Below are positions 8,399 to 16,763 of a DNA stretch of 27,298 bases, in pieces. A program made the translations under genes and the position numbers. The stretch spans positions 47,998 through 75,295 of the forward strand of contig DBTR01000077.1 in NCBI GenBank assembly GCA_002307145.1, written 5' to 3'. This DNA comes from Rhodospirillum sp. UBA1311. GTDB lineage: Bacteria; Pseudomonadota; Alphaproteobacteria; Rhodospirillales; Rhodospirillaceae. Below the pieces are notes generated by a model. The model ran no database searches and was not told where the DNA came from. It worked only from the letters and a program-made list of their open reading frames with translations. Positions within the stretch are counted from its first letter, which is position 1, and every line of letters starts with the position of its first letter.

Positions 8399-10176
8399 CC
8401 TTTTCCGCTCAATTGACCGCAGCCGACGATTTTGACACTGCCGTGGCGCCGCCGGTTGCGACCCCGACGGCAAGCGGGATTCCGCGGAGATTCCGGTTCT
8501 CCTCGCTGACCGAGGCGATCGACTACGCCGCCACAGGCGAGAGCGGGCTCAATTTCTATTCCGACCGCATGGCGCTGGACTCGGTCCTGCCCTATCGCGA
8601 ATTGCGCACCCAGGCGATCGCCGTCGCGGGCAAGCTGCGCGGGCTCGGGATGCAGCCCGGCGATCGTGTCGCCCTGGTCGCGGAAACCGACGCCGACTTC
8701 GTCATCGCCTTCGCCGCGTGCCAGTACGCCAGCCTGATTCCGGTGCCGATGCCGCTGCCGCTCGCGTTCGGCGGCCACGACGCCTACGTCCAGCAGATCC
8801 GCCATATGATCGTCGAAGCCCAGGCGGGCGCAGCGGTGGCTCCGGCATGGGTGGGCAACTGGCTCGCCCAGGCCGCCGAAGGCCTGGGCCTGCGCTTCTG
8901 CGGCACCGCGGCGGAACTGGCGGCCCTTCCCGAGGCCGCCTTCGCAATTCTGCCGACCGATCCGGAAGCGGTAAGCTATCTCCAGTTTTCGTCCGGCAGC
9001 ACCCGTTCTCCGGCGGGCATCACCATCACCCACCGCGCGCTGATGGCGAACACCCTCGGCATCGCCGAGGCCAGCCTCGGCGTGCGCGACGGCGATCGCG
9101 GGATTTCCTGGCTGCCGTTCTACCACGACATGGGTCTGGTGGGCTTCCTGCTCACCCCGATGGTGTCGCAGCTCTCCGTCGATTACCTCGCCACCCGCGA
9201 CTTCGCCCGCCGCCCGCTCAACTGGCTGCGCCTGATGGACGCCAACGGCGGCACGATCAGCTATTCCCCGAGCTTCGGCTACGACCTTTGCGCCAAGCGC
9301 GTCTCCACCGGCCAGATGCCCGAGGTCGACCTTTCGCTGTGGCGCGTCGCCGGAATCGGCGGCGACATGATCCGCCCGCAGGTCTTGCGCGACTTCGAAA
9401 AGGCGTTCGCCCCGGTCGGCTTCTCGGGCAACGCCTTCGTGCCGAGCTACGGCTTGGCCGAGACCACCCTCGCCGTGACCTTCTGCGAACTCGGGCGCGG
9501 CGTCCGCACCGATCGCGTCGATTCGGTCGAGCTCGAAACCCGCCGCCGCGCGGTTCCGGCGGCCGCCGCCAACCTCCGCCAGCGCGAATTCATGATCTGC
9601 GGCCGGGTGATCCCCGACCACGTCGTCGAGGTGCGCGGCGAAGATGGCCGCGCCCTGCCCGAGCGCCAGGTCGGCCAGATCTTCGTGCGCGGCCCGAGCC
9701 TGATGTCCGGCTACGACCGCCGCCCGCATGAAACCGCCGCCGTGCTCGGCGTCGATGGCTGGCTCGACACCGGCGACCTCGGCTACCGCATCGGCGACGA
9801 ACTGGTGATCACCGGGCGCTCCAAGGACCTGATCATCATCAACGGCCGCAACCTCTGGCCGCAGGATCTCGAATACTGCGCCGAGCAGGTCGCGAACGTC
9901 CGCCCCGGCGACGTCGCCGCGTTCAGCATCGAGAACCCGCACGCCGACGAGGAACAGGTGGTGGTGCTGGTGCAGTGCCGCTCCTCCGACCCCGACATGC
10001 GCCAGACCCTGATGCAGTCGGTCTCGACCACGCTCCGGAAGAGCTACGGCATCGCGGTGCACGTCGACCTCGTCCCCAACAACGCCCTGCCGCTCACGTC
10101 GTCGGGCAAGCTCCGGCGCGGCAACGCGCGCAAAGCCTACCTCGAAGGGACGCTGCGCCTGGACGCGGCCCAATGA
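8395..10176 (+). CDS. aasR: Fatty acyl-AMP ligase / acyl-ACP synthetase for sphingolipid synthesis
   Basis: A 593-residue adenylate-forming enzyme. The P-loop FSSGSTRSPAG is at 198-208, WLPFYHDMGLVG and YGLAETT follow, TGDLGY marks the hinge region, and the C-terminal catalytic lysine is K572 (SSGK). This layout matches FAAL-type ligases that charge acyl carrier proteins. In Caulobacter an acyl-ACP synthetase beside spt loads the dedicated ACP; the gene order ligase, reductase, ACP, spt here is the same as I remember for that cluster. The start is TTG at 8395, overlapping the flippase stop (TTGA); the next gene starts on its stop codon. Confidence 0.88.
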   Translation: MTFSAQLTAADDFDTAVAPPVATPTASGIPRRFRFSSLTEAIDYAATGESGLNFYSDRMALDSVLPYRELRTQAIAVAGKLRGLGMQPGDRVALVAETDADFVIAFAACQYASLIPVPMPLPLAFGGHDAYVQQIRHMIVEAQAGAAVAPAWVGNWLAQAAEGLGLRFCGTAAELAALPEAAFAILPTDPEAVSYLQFSSGSTRSPAGITITHRALMANTLGIAEASLGVRDGDRGISWLPFYHDMGLVGFLLTPMVSQLSVDYLATRDFARRPLNWLRLMDANGGTISYSPSFGYDLCAKRVSTGQMPEVDLSLWRVAGIGGDMIRPQVLRDFEKAFAPVGFSGNAFVPSYGLAETTLAVTFCELGRGVRTDRVDSVELETRRRAVPAAAANLRQREFMICGRVIPDHVVEVRGEDGRALPERQVGQIFVRGPSLMSGYDRRPHETAAVLGVDGWLDTGDLGYRIGDELVITGRSKDLIIINGRNLWPQDLEYCAEQVANVRPGDVAAFSIENPHADEEQVVVLVQCRSSDPDMRQTLMQSVSTTLRKSYGIAVHVDLVPNNALPLTSSGKLRRGNARKAYLEGTLRLDAAQ

Positions 10177-11138
10177 ATCCATCCGGTGGCTGCGTCGCCC
10201 TCACCGGAGGCACTGGGTTTCTCGGACCGCACATCGCCCGGACGCTGGAAGCCGCGGGATGGCGAATTCGCTACCTGAGCCGCCGACCGCGACCCGACCT
10301 GCCCGCCGAAGACGCCGTCATCGGTGACCTCGACAACGCCGCCGCGCTGGATGCCCTGCTCGGCGGCGTGGACGTTGTGGTCCATGCCGCCGGGGCGATC
10401 AAGGCGGCGAACGACGCCGACTTCTTCCACGCCAATCGCGACGGAAGCCGCAATCTCGCAGCGGCGGCGCTGCGCCAGGGCCGTCCCCTGCCGGTGATCG
10501 TGGTCTCGTCCCTCGCGGCGCGCGAGCCCGGCCTCTCGGCCTATGCGGCGAGCAAACGCGCGGGCGAGGATGCCTTCGCAGAAGCCGGACTCGCTGCGAC
10601 GATCCTCCGCCCCACCGCCGTCTACGGCCCGGGCGACCGCGAAACCGCGGTCTTCCTGCATGCCTGCGACGGACCGATCTTGCCGGTGCCGCGCGTGCCG
10701 GGCGGCAAGGTGACGTTGATCCACGCCGCCGACGTCGCCGCCGCCGTCGCCGCGACCTGCGGAGCGCCGCAGCCCGGCCAGACCTTCGAGCTCACCGACG
10801 AAAACCGCTCCGGACTTTCCTGGCGCGAACTCGCCGATGCGATCCGCGCCGCCTGCGCCAGCCGCGCCGCGATTCTCGAACTTCCGCGTCCGATCTTCCA
10901 GGTGATCGCGGCTTGCGGCGGTCTCGCGGCCCGCGCCACCGGGCGCGCCGCGATGCTCACTCCGGGCAAGGTTTGCGAGCTTTTCCACCCCGATTGGGCG
11001 AGCCCGCCGGAGCGGCAATTGCCTGCCGCGCTCTGGCGCCCGCGCATCCCACTTGCGGAGGGCCTCGCGGAAACCGTAAGTTGGCTCCGCGCGAAACCCA
11101 ACCCGCCAGCACAAGGACGCTTTCACCATGCCGGTTGA
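10173..11138 (+). CDS. cerR: NAD(P)-dependent ceramide reductase (extended SDR)
   Basis: A 321-residue extended short-chain dehydrogenase. The Rossmann glycine motif TGGTGFLG is at 11-18, an HAAG segment follows at 71-74, and the catalytic pair is Y124 and K128 (YAASK). In characterised bacterial ceramide pathways an epimerase-like SDR next to spt reduces the 3-oxo group of 3-oxo-ceramide, and position and fold both fit. The start overlaps the ligase stop by 4 bp (ATGA), and the 3' end overlaps the ACP start by 11 bp. Another sugar- or lipid-modifying SDR role cannot be excluded from sequence alone. Confidence 0.86.
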   Translation: MNPSGGCVALTGGTGFLGPHIARTLEAAGWRIRYLSRRPRPDLPAEDAVIGDLDNAAALDALLGGVDVVVHAAGAIKAANDADFFHANRDGSRNLAAAALRQGRPLPVIVVSSLAAREPGLSAYAASKRAGEDAFAEAGLAATILRPTAVYGPGDRETAVFLHACDGPILPVPRVPGGKVTLIHAADVAAAVAATCGAPQPGQTFELTDENRSGLSWRELADAIRAACASRAAILELPRPIFQVIAACGGLAARATGRAAMLTPGKVCELFHPDWASPPERQLPAALWRPRIPLAEGLAETVSWLRAKPNPPAQGRFHHAG

Positions 11139-11382
11139 TATGGATATCGTCGATATCATCATCGCCCAGCTCGAAAAGATCACCCCGCCCGGCACCCGGA
11201 TCACCCCGCAGTCGTCGATCATGGGCGACCTCGGGCTCGATTCCCTGACGGTGATGAACTTCGTGATGTGGCTCGAAGATATCTTCGACATCTCCGTGCC
11301 GATGGACCAGATCGTCGAGGTGGAATCCATCGCCGATCTCGCCGAGGCGCTGCAAAAGCTGGGCGCAAAGGCCAATTCATGA
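11128..11382 (+). CDS. acpR: Dedicated acyl carrier protein of the sphingolipid pathway
   Basis: An 84-residue acidic carrier protein. The phosphopantetheine attachment site is S39 in GLDSLTVM, preceded by helix I and followed by the recognition helix VMWLEDIFDI. It would carry the acyl chain loaded by the upstream ligase and deliver it to the serine palmitoyltransferase encoded directly downstream. It overlaps the reductase gene by 11 bp and the spt gene by 4 bp. It differs clearly from a typical housekeeping AcpP (the DSL context is not LGADSLD). Confidence 0.9.
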   Translation: MPVDMDIVDIIIAQLEKITPPGTRITPQSSIMGDLGLDSLTVMNFVMWLEDIFDISVPMDQIVEVESIADLAEALQKLGAKANS

Positions 11383-12596
11383 GCATTCTCGACAAGTTCA
11401 CGCCCCTCGCCGAAGCACGTAAGGGCCTCGCGGGTCTCGGTGCCGATCCCTTCGCGGTGACCTTCGACAGCGTTTCGTCGCCGGCGGAAGCAACCATCGA
11501 CGGCCGCCCGGTACTGATCCTCGGCAGCAACAACTATCTCGGCCTCACCTTCGACGCCGACGTGATCGCGGACGGCCTCGCGGCGCTGGAAAAATTCGGC
11601 AGCGGCACCACCGGCTCGCGCATCGCCAACGGCACCTTCGGTGGCCATCATGCGCTCGAACGCCGTATCGCCGAGGTCTTCCGCCGCAAGCACGCGCTCA
11701 CCTTCAGCACCGGCTACCAGGCCAACCTCGGCATGCTGATGACCCTGGTGGGCAAGGACGACACCCTCCTGATCGACGCCGACAGCCACGCCAGCATCTA
11801 CGACGGCGCGCGCATGGCGGCGGGCCAGGTGATCCGCTTCCGCCACAACGACCCCGACGACCTCGCCCGCCGCCTGCGCCGCCTCGAAGGCGCGCCGGGC
11901 GAGACGCTGGTGGTGATCGAAGGCATCTATTCGATGCTCGGCGACCGTGCCCCGGTGGCCGAGATCGCGGCGGTGAAGCGCGAACACGGCGTGACGCTCC
12001 TCGTCGACGAAGCCCATTCCTTCGGCGTGCTCGGCCCCAACGGCCTCGGCGCGATGGAGGAAGCCGGGGTCTACGACGACGCCGACTTCATCGTCGGCAC
12101 GTTCTCGAAAAGCCTGGGCAGCGTCGGCGGCTACTGCGTCTCCGACCTCGACGGCTTCGAGATCCTCCGCCTCGCCTGCCGCCCCTACATGTTCACCGCG
12201 TCGCTGCCGCCCTCGGTGATCGCGACGACGCTGAAGGCGCTCGACCACGTCGAGAACCGTCCCGAGCTGCGCCAGCGCCTCGCCGCCAACGCCGACCGCC
12301 TGTATTCGGGCCTCGCCAAGGCGGGCTTCAAGCTCGGCGCGCAGGTCAGCCCGATCGTCTCGGTGCGCCTGCCCGACATTCCGGTGGCCGCCGCGTTCTG
12401 GGGCGCGCTGCTCGCGGAGGGCGTCTACGTCAACCTCGCCCTGCCGCCTGCGACGCCGACCCTGGAGCCGCTCCTGCGCACCAGCGTCACCGCCGCGCAC
12501 AGCTTCGCCCAGATCGATCGCGCGATCGCGGCGATCGTCGCGGTCGGCAACCGTCTCGGCGTGATCGGCGCCGACGCCGTGAGTTCAGCGCAATGA
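11379..12596 (+). CDS. spt: Serine palmitoyltransferase (alpha-oxoamine synthase)
   Basis: A 405-residue PLP enzyme of the expected soluble bacterial length. It condenses serine with a fatty acyl thioester to give 3-oxo-sphinganine, the committed step of sphingolipid synthesis. The substrate-entry segment SNNYLGL, the GSGTTGSRIANG loop, DEAHSFG and the Schiff-base lysine K244 in TFSKSLGSVGG are all present. The family also includes KBL, BioF and HemA; the neighbouring ACP, SDR, acyl ligase and GNAT ceramide synthase make Spt much the best reading. The start codon overlaps the ACP stop by 4 bp (ATGA), and its own stop overlaps the next gene in the same way. Confidence 0.92.
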   Translation: MSILDKFTPLAEARKGLAGLGADPFAVTFDSVSSPAEATIDGRPVLILGSNNYLGLTFDADVIADGLAALEKFGSGTTGSRIANGTFGGHHALERRIAEVFRRKHALTFSTGYQANLGMLMTLVGKDDTLLIDADSHASIYDGARMAAGQVIRFRHNDPDDLARRLRRLEGAPGETLVVIEGIYSMLGDRAPVAEIAAVKREHGVTLLVDEAHSFGVLGPNGLGAMEEAGVYDDADFIVGTFSKSLGSVGGYCVSDLDGFEILRLACRPYMFTASLPPSVIATTLKALDHVENRPELRQRLAANADRLYSGLAKAGFKLGAQVSPIVSVRLPDIPVAAAFWGALLAEGVYVNLALPPATPTLEPLLRTSVTAAHSFAQIDRAIAAIVAVGNRLGVIGADAVSSAQ

Positions 12597-13738
12597 AGGC
12601 CGCTGCGGCCCAGCCGACGGGCGTCGTCGTCGGCACCTGCGCCACCCGCCTCTGGGGCATGGACGGCGCCGAGCGCGCCCGCCGGACGCTCCGCAAGCTC
12701 GGTATCGCCGTTGCCGAGGAACTGCCGACGAGCGGCACCGTGGTTCTGGTGCGCGCCGACTGGGTGGTGGATTCCGCCCTCATCGGCCTGATGAAAAGCG
12801 AAGCGCCGGGCGCACGCCTGGTCGCCCGCGACGGCAACGCCGCGACCCTGCTCGCCGTCTACGTCGACGCCGCCGACGCACCTGCGGCGCAGGTCGCCCT
12901 GCTCGCCTCGGGCGGCGCGGCCGAGGCGCCGCTGCCGCACTTGCGCGAGATCGCCTACGACCCGAAGTCGCCCTCGATCTACCTGCACAAGCTGCGCAAG
13001 CGGCTGAAGCCGGTGGTGATGCCGCTCGTCCCGGCGAACGTCCGCGCCGCCGAGAAGGCGACCTTCCACGGTGCGTACAAGGACGTCACCGACATCGTCA
13101 CCAAGTACGTCTGGCCGCTCCCGGCGCGCCATGCGACGCGCTGGTGCTCGGAGCATGGCGTTAGCCCGAACATGGTGACAATGGTCGGCTTCGTGCTGGT
13201 GTTCGCGGCGATGGGCCTGTTCTACGAGGGCTGGTTCGCCGCAGGTCTCGCCGCCGCGTGGATCATGACCTTCCTCGATACCGTCGATGGCAAGCTCGCG
13301 CGCTGCACCCTCACCTTCACCAAATTCGGCGACGTCTTCGACCACGGCATCGACCTGATCTCGCCGCCGTTCTGGTGGTGGGCGTGGCATGTGGGTTGCG
13401 TCAACGCCGGGGTGTCGTATCCGTTGGCGGAGCTTTCTCTCTGGATCGTGCTGGGCGGCTACGTCGTGCTGCGCCTGCAGGAGGGCCTGTTCAAGGCATT
13501 GTTCGGCATGCACATCCACGTCTGGCGGCGCTGGGACAGCGTCTTCCGCCTGATCGTTGCGCGCCGCAACCCGATCCTGGTGATCCTCACCGTCGCGGTG
13601 GCGCTCGGCCAGCCGGGCTGGGGGATGACGATCTCGGCGGCATGGACGGCGGTCTCGGTGGTGGTCCACTTCGTCCAGCTCACCCAGGCGCTCAGTTTCC
13701 GGCGCACTCAGCCGGTGGTGACGTGGCTGGCGGAATGA
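12593..13738 (+). CDS. CDP-alcohol phosphatidyltransferase with an N-terminal extra domain (sphingolipid headgroup enzyme)
   Basis: A 381-residue membrane protein. The C-terminal half carries the complete CDP-alcohol phosphatidyltransferase signature D229-x2-DG-x2-AR-x8-G246-x3-D250-x3-D254, within several membrane segments. The first 150 or so residues form a soluble domain with LVRADWVVD and other patches that look like a worn-down nucleotidyltransferase, a layout recalling fused inositol-phosphate cytidylyltransferase/DIPP synthase enzymes; the nucleotide loop is absent. The expected reaction moves a phospho-alcohol between a CDP-activated partner and an alcohol. In this operon the natural choices are CDP-ceramide plus a glycerol-type acceptor, or CDP-X plus ceramide. 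It overlaps spt and the kinase gene by 4 bp each, at the place I recall for a headgroup gene (cpg) in Caulobacter. Confidence 0.85.
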   Translation: MKAAAAQPTGVVVGTCATRLWGMDGAERARRTLRKLGIAVAEELPTSGTVVLVRADWVVDSALIGLMKSEAPGARLVARDGNAATLLAVYVDAADAPAAQVALLASGGAAEAPLPHLREIAYDPKSPSIYLHKLRKRLKPVVMPLVPANVRAAEKATFHGAYKDVTDIVTKYVWPLPARHATRWCSEHGVSPNMVTMVGFVLVFAAMGLFYEGWFAAGLAAAWIMTFLDTVDGKLARCTLTFTKFGDVFDHGIDLISPPFWWWAWHVGCVNAGVSYPLAELSLWIVLGGYVVLRLQEGLFKALFGMHIHVWRRWDSVFRLIVARRNPILVILTVAVALGQPGWGMTISAAWTAVSVVVHFVQLTQALSFRRTQPVVTWLAE

Positions 13739-14682
13739 CCCGCCTCGCCATCATCAGCAACCCGCTCAGCGACGGCAATTCGGGCCGCAAGGGCATCCCC
13801 GCGAATCCCGACCGGGCATTGTTGCGTCCCGACACCCTCTTCGCCGCGCCCGCCGCGCTTGAGGAACTCCCGGGCGTGCTGCACGGCTTCGCCGAGGCGG
13901 GCGTAGAGATGCTCGCGATCGACGGCGGCGACGGCACGGTGCGCGACGTGATTTCGCTGCTGCCGTGGACCTTCGGCGACGCCTGGCCGACGCTCGCGAT
14001 CCTGCCCTCGGGCAAGACCAACGTGATCGCCCGCGACGTCGGCGGCTTCGGCCACGGCGCGGCGGGAATGGCGCATCTGTTCTTCCGCCTCGACAACAAG
14101 CCGCTGCGCTTCGCCGAGCGGCCGTGCCTCGACGTCTCCTGGATCGACGACGCCCAGCACCAGCACACCGCGCTCGGCTTCGTCCTCGGCGCGGCGGTGT
14201 ATTCCCACGCGACGCAGATGGCGGGAGCCTGGAGCCACGACCGAGGCATCAAGCAGGGCGGCGCGGTGGCGCTGGTGATCGCGCGGATGCTGGCGAAGTG
14301 GCGGCGCGGCGATGCGACGGAAGGCGTCGCCGAACTTTCGCTGACTCCCGAGACCGAGATCGCAGCGCCGCCCGCGCCCCATTTCCTGGTACTGGCGACC
14401 ACCCTCGACCGCCTGATGCTCGGCCTCTGGCCGTTCCCCAAGGGCGGCCGGGGCGGGCTGCACTGGCTGGCGATGACCGCGCCGCCGCAGCATCTGGTCC
14501 GCAACCTCTGGCGCGCGTGGCGAGGCAAGGTGGCTCTCGGCGAGGGCGTACGCGGCGGTCGCGCCGAAACCCTGGAGATGCGCCTGTCCGAGCCGTTCGT
14601 GCTGGATGGCGAGCTCTACGATCCCGGGATCGGGTGCGTGACGGTGCGGACCGGACCGACGCTCAGATTCCTGGTTCCCTAA
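13735..14682 (+). CDS. cpgB: Diacylglycerol-kinase-fold lipid kinase, probable ceramide kinase
   Basis: A 315-residue kinase of the DAGK catalytic family. The nucleotide motif GGDGT is at 64-68, LPSGKTN at 91-96 takes the place of the usual PxGTxN, and the C-terminal LDGELYDPG is the family's metal and lipid-site strand. It lies directly after the phosphatidyltransferase within the sphingolipid operon. In Caulobacter a DAGK-family protein at the equivalent position (CpgB) phosphorylates ceramide, so ceramide-1-phosphate formation is the best assignment; diacylglycerol kinase is the alternative. It starts in a 4-bp overlap with the previous gene and is followed by a 39-bp gap. Confidence 0.78.
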   Translation: MTRLAIISNPLSDGNSGRKGIPANPDRALLRPDTLFAAPAALEELPGVLHGFAEAGVEMLAIDGGDGTVRDVISLLPWTFGDAWPTLAILPSGKTNVIARDVGGFGHGAAGMAHLFFRLDNKPLRFAERPCLDVSWIDDAQHQHTALGFVLGAAVYSHATQMAGAWSHDRGIKQGGAVALVIARMLAKWRRGDATEGVAELSLTPETEIAAPPAPHFLVLATTLDRLMLGLWPFPKGGRGGLHWLAMTAPPQHLVRNLWRAWRGKVALGEGVRGGRAETLEMRLSEPFVLDGELYDPGIGCVTVRTGPTLRFLVP

Positions 14683-14721
14683 GACCTCGCGTTCATCCAA
14701 GGGTTTGGATACTCTGCCACG

Positions 14722-15639
14722 ATGACCGACCGTTCTCTCCTGATACGCATCCTCACCGCCGACCTCGACCGGACGCCGCGCGACGACGTGCGTCGCGCCG
14801 CCGAGGATATCGCGGCGCGGCATGGGGCGACGGTCGCGGCGGTTCTGTTCTACGGCTCGGGCCTGCGCGACGACGACCCGGACGCGATCATCGACCTCTA
14901 CGTCCTGGTGGACGACTACCGCGCCTTCTTCCCGCGCCGCACGCCCGCCGTGTTCAATCGCCTGCTGCCGCCCAACGTGCTGTTCCTGCCCTCCAACGGG
15001 CGCAACGCGGGCTTCAAGGTGGCGGTGATCTCGCGGCGGCAGTTTCGCGCCCGGCTTGTCCCGGCGAGCCGCGACACCACCCTCTGGGCCCGGTTCTGCC
15101 AGCCGGTGGCGGTTGCCTATTCCCGCGACGTCGAAGCTCGCGAATGGGTCGTCGCGGCGCTCGCCGACGCCGCCGCCACCGCGATCCACTGGGCAGTGCG
15201 CCTCGGGCCCGACCAGGGCACCGCAGCCGACTACTGGGCGGCGCTGTTCCGCCACACCTACGCCGCCGAGATGCGGGTCGAGGGCGGTGGCCGCGCCAAG
15301 ACCATCGCCGACTTCGCCGCCGACCGCTACGCCGCGCTGATCGCCGCCTCGGGCGAGCTCGCTGCCGAACCCGGCGGCCTCCGCCGCACGATCTCCACCG
15401 CCGAGGCGCACCGCGCCCGCGCCGCATGGGCGCGCAGGCGGCGCATCGGCAAAACCTTGAATATCGCGCGGCTGGCGAAGGCTTTGTTCACCTTCGACGG
15501 CGGCATCGACTATATCGTATGGAAGCTCGAACGCCACTCGGGCCAGCCGGTCGCGCTGACGCCATGGCAGCGCCGTCACCCGCTGCTCGCTGCGCCCTTC
15601 GTTCTCGCCTCCCTGCGCCGCCGAGGGATCGTCCGATGA
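14722..15639 (+). CDS. Tam41-like lipid cytidylyltransferase (candidate CDP-ceramide synthase)
   Basis: A 305-residue protein without predicted membrane helices. YGSG at 44-47 followed by IDLYVLVDD at 57-65 is a nucleotidyltransferase active site of the Tam41 type. Further landmarks occur in the Tam41 order: FKVAVIS, a QPVAVAYSRD-like stretch, an ALFRHTYAAEMRVEGG segment, and a C-terminal IARLAKALFTFDGGIDYIVW helix pair resembling the Tam41 membrane-association end. Tam41 makes CDP-diacylglycerol from phosphatidic acid in mitochondria. Sitting between a ceramide-type kinase and the ceramide synthase, it may convert ceramide-1-phosphate and CTP to CDP-ceramide. I compared it with Tam41 from memory, so the match needs a profile search. 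The start follows a 39-bp gap without an obvious ribosome site. Confidence 0.7.
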   Translation: MTDRSLLIRILTADLDRTPRDDVRRAAEDIAARHGATVAAVLFYGSGLRDDDPDAIIDLYVLVDDYRAFFPRRTPAVFNRLLPPNVLFLPSNGRNAGFKVAVISRRQFRARLVPASRDTTLWARFCQPVAVAYSRDVEAREWVVAALADAAATAIHWAVRLGPDQGTAADYWAALFRHTYAAEMRVEGGGRAKTIADFAADRYAALIAASGELAAEPGGLRRTISTAEAHRARAAWARRRRIGKTLNIARLAKALFTFDGGIDYIVWKLERHSGQPVALTPWQRRHPLLAAPFVLASLRRRGIVR

Positions 15640-16763
15640 CCCTGACCATTTCGCAGATCACCCCTGACGAGCTCGACGATTTCATCCGCGTGCCGTATCG
15701 CCTTTATGCGAACCTGCGGCACTGGGTTCCGCCCCTGCTCCAGGAGCGGCGCGACGCGCTGAAGCCCGGCGGCACGCCCTACACCAAACGCGCCGAGACC
15801 GCGATGTGGATCGCCACCCGCGCAGGGGCCCCGGTGGGGCGAATCAGCGCCCAGATCGACCCGGTGAGCCAGGAAAAAGCCCCCGGCGTCGGCCACTTCG
15901 GCCTGCTCGCGGCGATCGACGACGCAACGGTCTTCGATCTTCTCCTCGCCACCGCCGAGGAATGGCTGAAGGCGCGCGGCATGACCCGCGTGCTTGGACC
16001 GATGAACCTTTCGATCAACGAGGAATGCGGCCTGCTGGTGGACGGCTTCGACACCCCGCCGATGATGATGATGCCCCACGACCCGCCCTACGCGGCGGCG
16101 CACATCGCCGCGCGCGGCTACACCAAGGCCAAGGATCTGCTCGCCTACCGGATCGACGTGGCCGCGCCGATGCCGGAAGCGGTACAGCGGATCGCCGACC
16201 GGCCGCTGCCCGCCAACGTCGCCATCCGTCCCCTCGACACCGCCGACTACGCCGGCGAAGTGCGACGGCTGGTGGCGATCTTCAACGACGCCTGGGCGGG
16301 CAACTGGGGCTTCATCCCCTTCGACGCGGCGGAAATCGACTTGATGGCGGAGCAGATGCGGCCGTTGATCGACAAGCGGCTGGTGTGGTTCGCCGAAGTC
16401 GACGGCGAGGCGGCGGCGTTCGTCGTCTGCCTGCCCAACCTCAACGAAGCTATCGCCGACCTCGGCGGACGCCTGCTGCCATTCGGTTGGGCGAAGCTGC
16501 TCTGGCGGATCAAGGTCCGGGGCCTCGCCTCCGGCCGCGTGCCGCTGATGGGGGTGCGCCGCGAGATGAGCAGCACCCTGCTCGGCGGCATCCTGCCGTT
16601 CCTCCTGATCGACCGGCTGCGCCGCGCGGTGCGGAAGATGCGGATGCGCACGATCGAGATGTCGTGGGTGCTGGACGACAACCGCCCGATGCGCACGCTC
16701 GCCGAGGCGATGTGCGGCCCGGCCTACAAGACCTATCGCCTGTTCGAAAAGGATTTCGCGTGA
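15636..16763 (+). CDS. cerS: Bacterial ceramide synthase (GNAT-fold N-acyltransferase)
   Basis: A 375-residue acyltransferase with a GNAT-like fold. The N-terminus (DDFIRVPYRLY, HWVPPLL), the central GPMNLSINEECG stretch, MMMPHDPPYAA, an FNDAWAGNWGF segment and the ending YKTYRLFEK are typical of the large family that contains bacterial ceramide synthase, the enzyme that N-acylates 3-oxo-sphinganine. That bacterial enzyme is unrelated to eukaryotic ceramide synthases. Identity is supported by the family length and by the operon, which otherwise lacks this step. It overlaps both neighbours by 4 bp. The acyl donor (acyl-CoA or acyl-ACP) cannot be read from sequence. Confidence 0.82.
   Translation: MTLTISQITPDELDDFIRVPYRLYANLRHWVPPLLQERRDALKPGGTPYTKRAETAMWIATRAGAPVGRISAQIDPVSQEKAPGVGHFGLLAAIDDATVFDLLLATAEEWLKARGMTRVLGPMNLSINEECGLLVDGFDTPPMMMMPHDPPYAAAHIAARGYTKAKDLLAYRIDVAAPMPEAVQRIADRPLPANVAIRPLDTADYAGEVRRLVAIFNDAWAGNWGFIPFDAAEIDLMAEQMRPLIDKRLVWFAEVDGEAAAFVVCLPNLNEAIADLGGRLLPFGWAKLLWRIKVRGLASGRVPLMGVRREMSSTLLGGILPFLLIDRLRRAVRKMRMRTIEMSWVLDDNRPMRTLAEAMCGPAYKTYRLFEKDFA

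Noticed and set aside
8227..12500. Very long open frames on the minus strand opposite the sphingolipid genes
   Set aside because: They are arginine-, histidine- and glutamate-rich mirror frames of GC-rich coding DNA, without domains; the plus-strand genes have full catalytic motifs.
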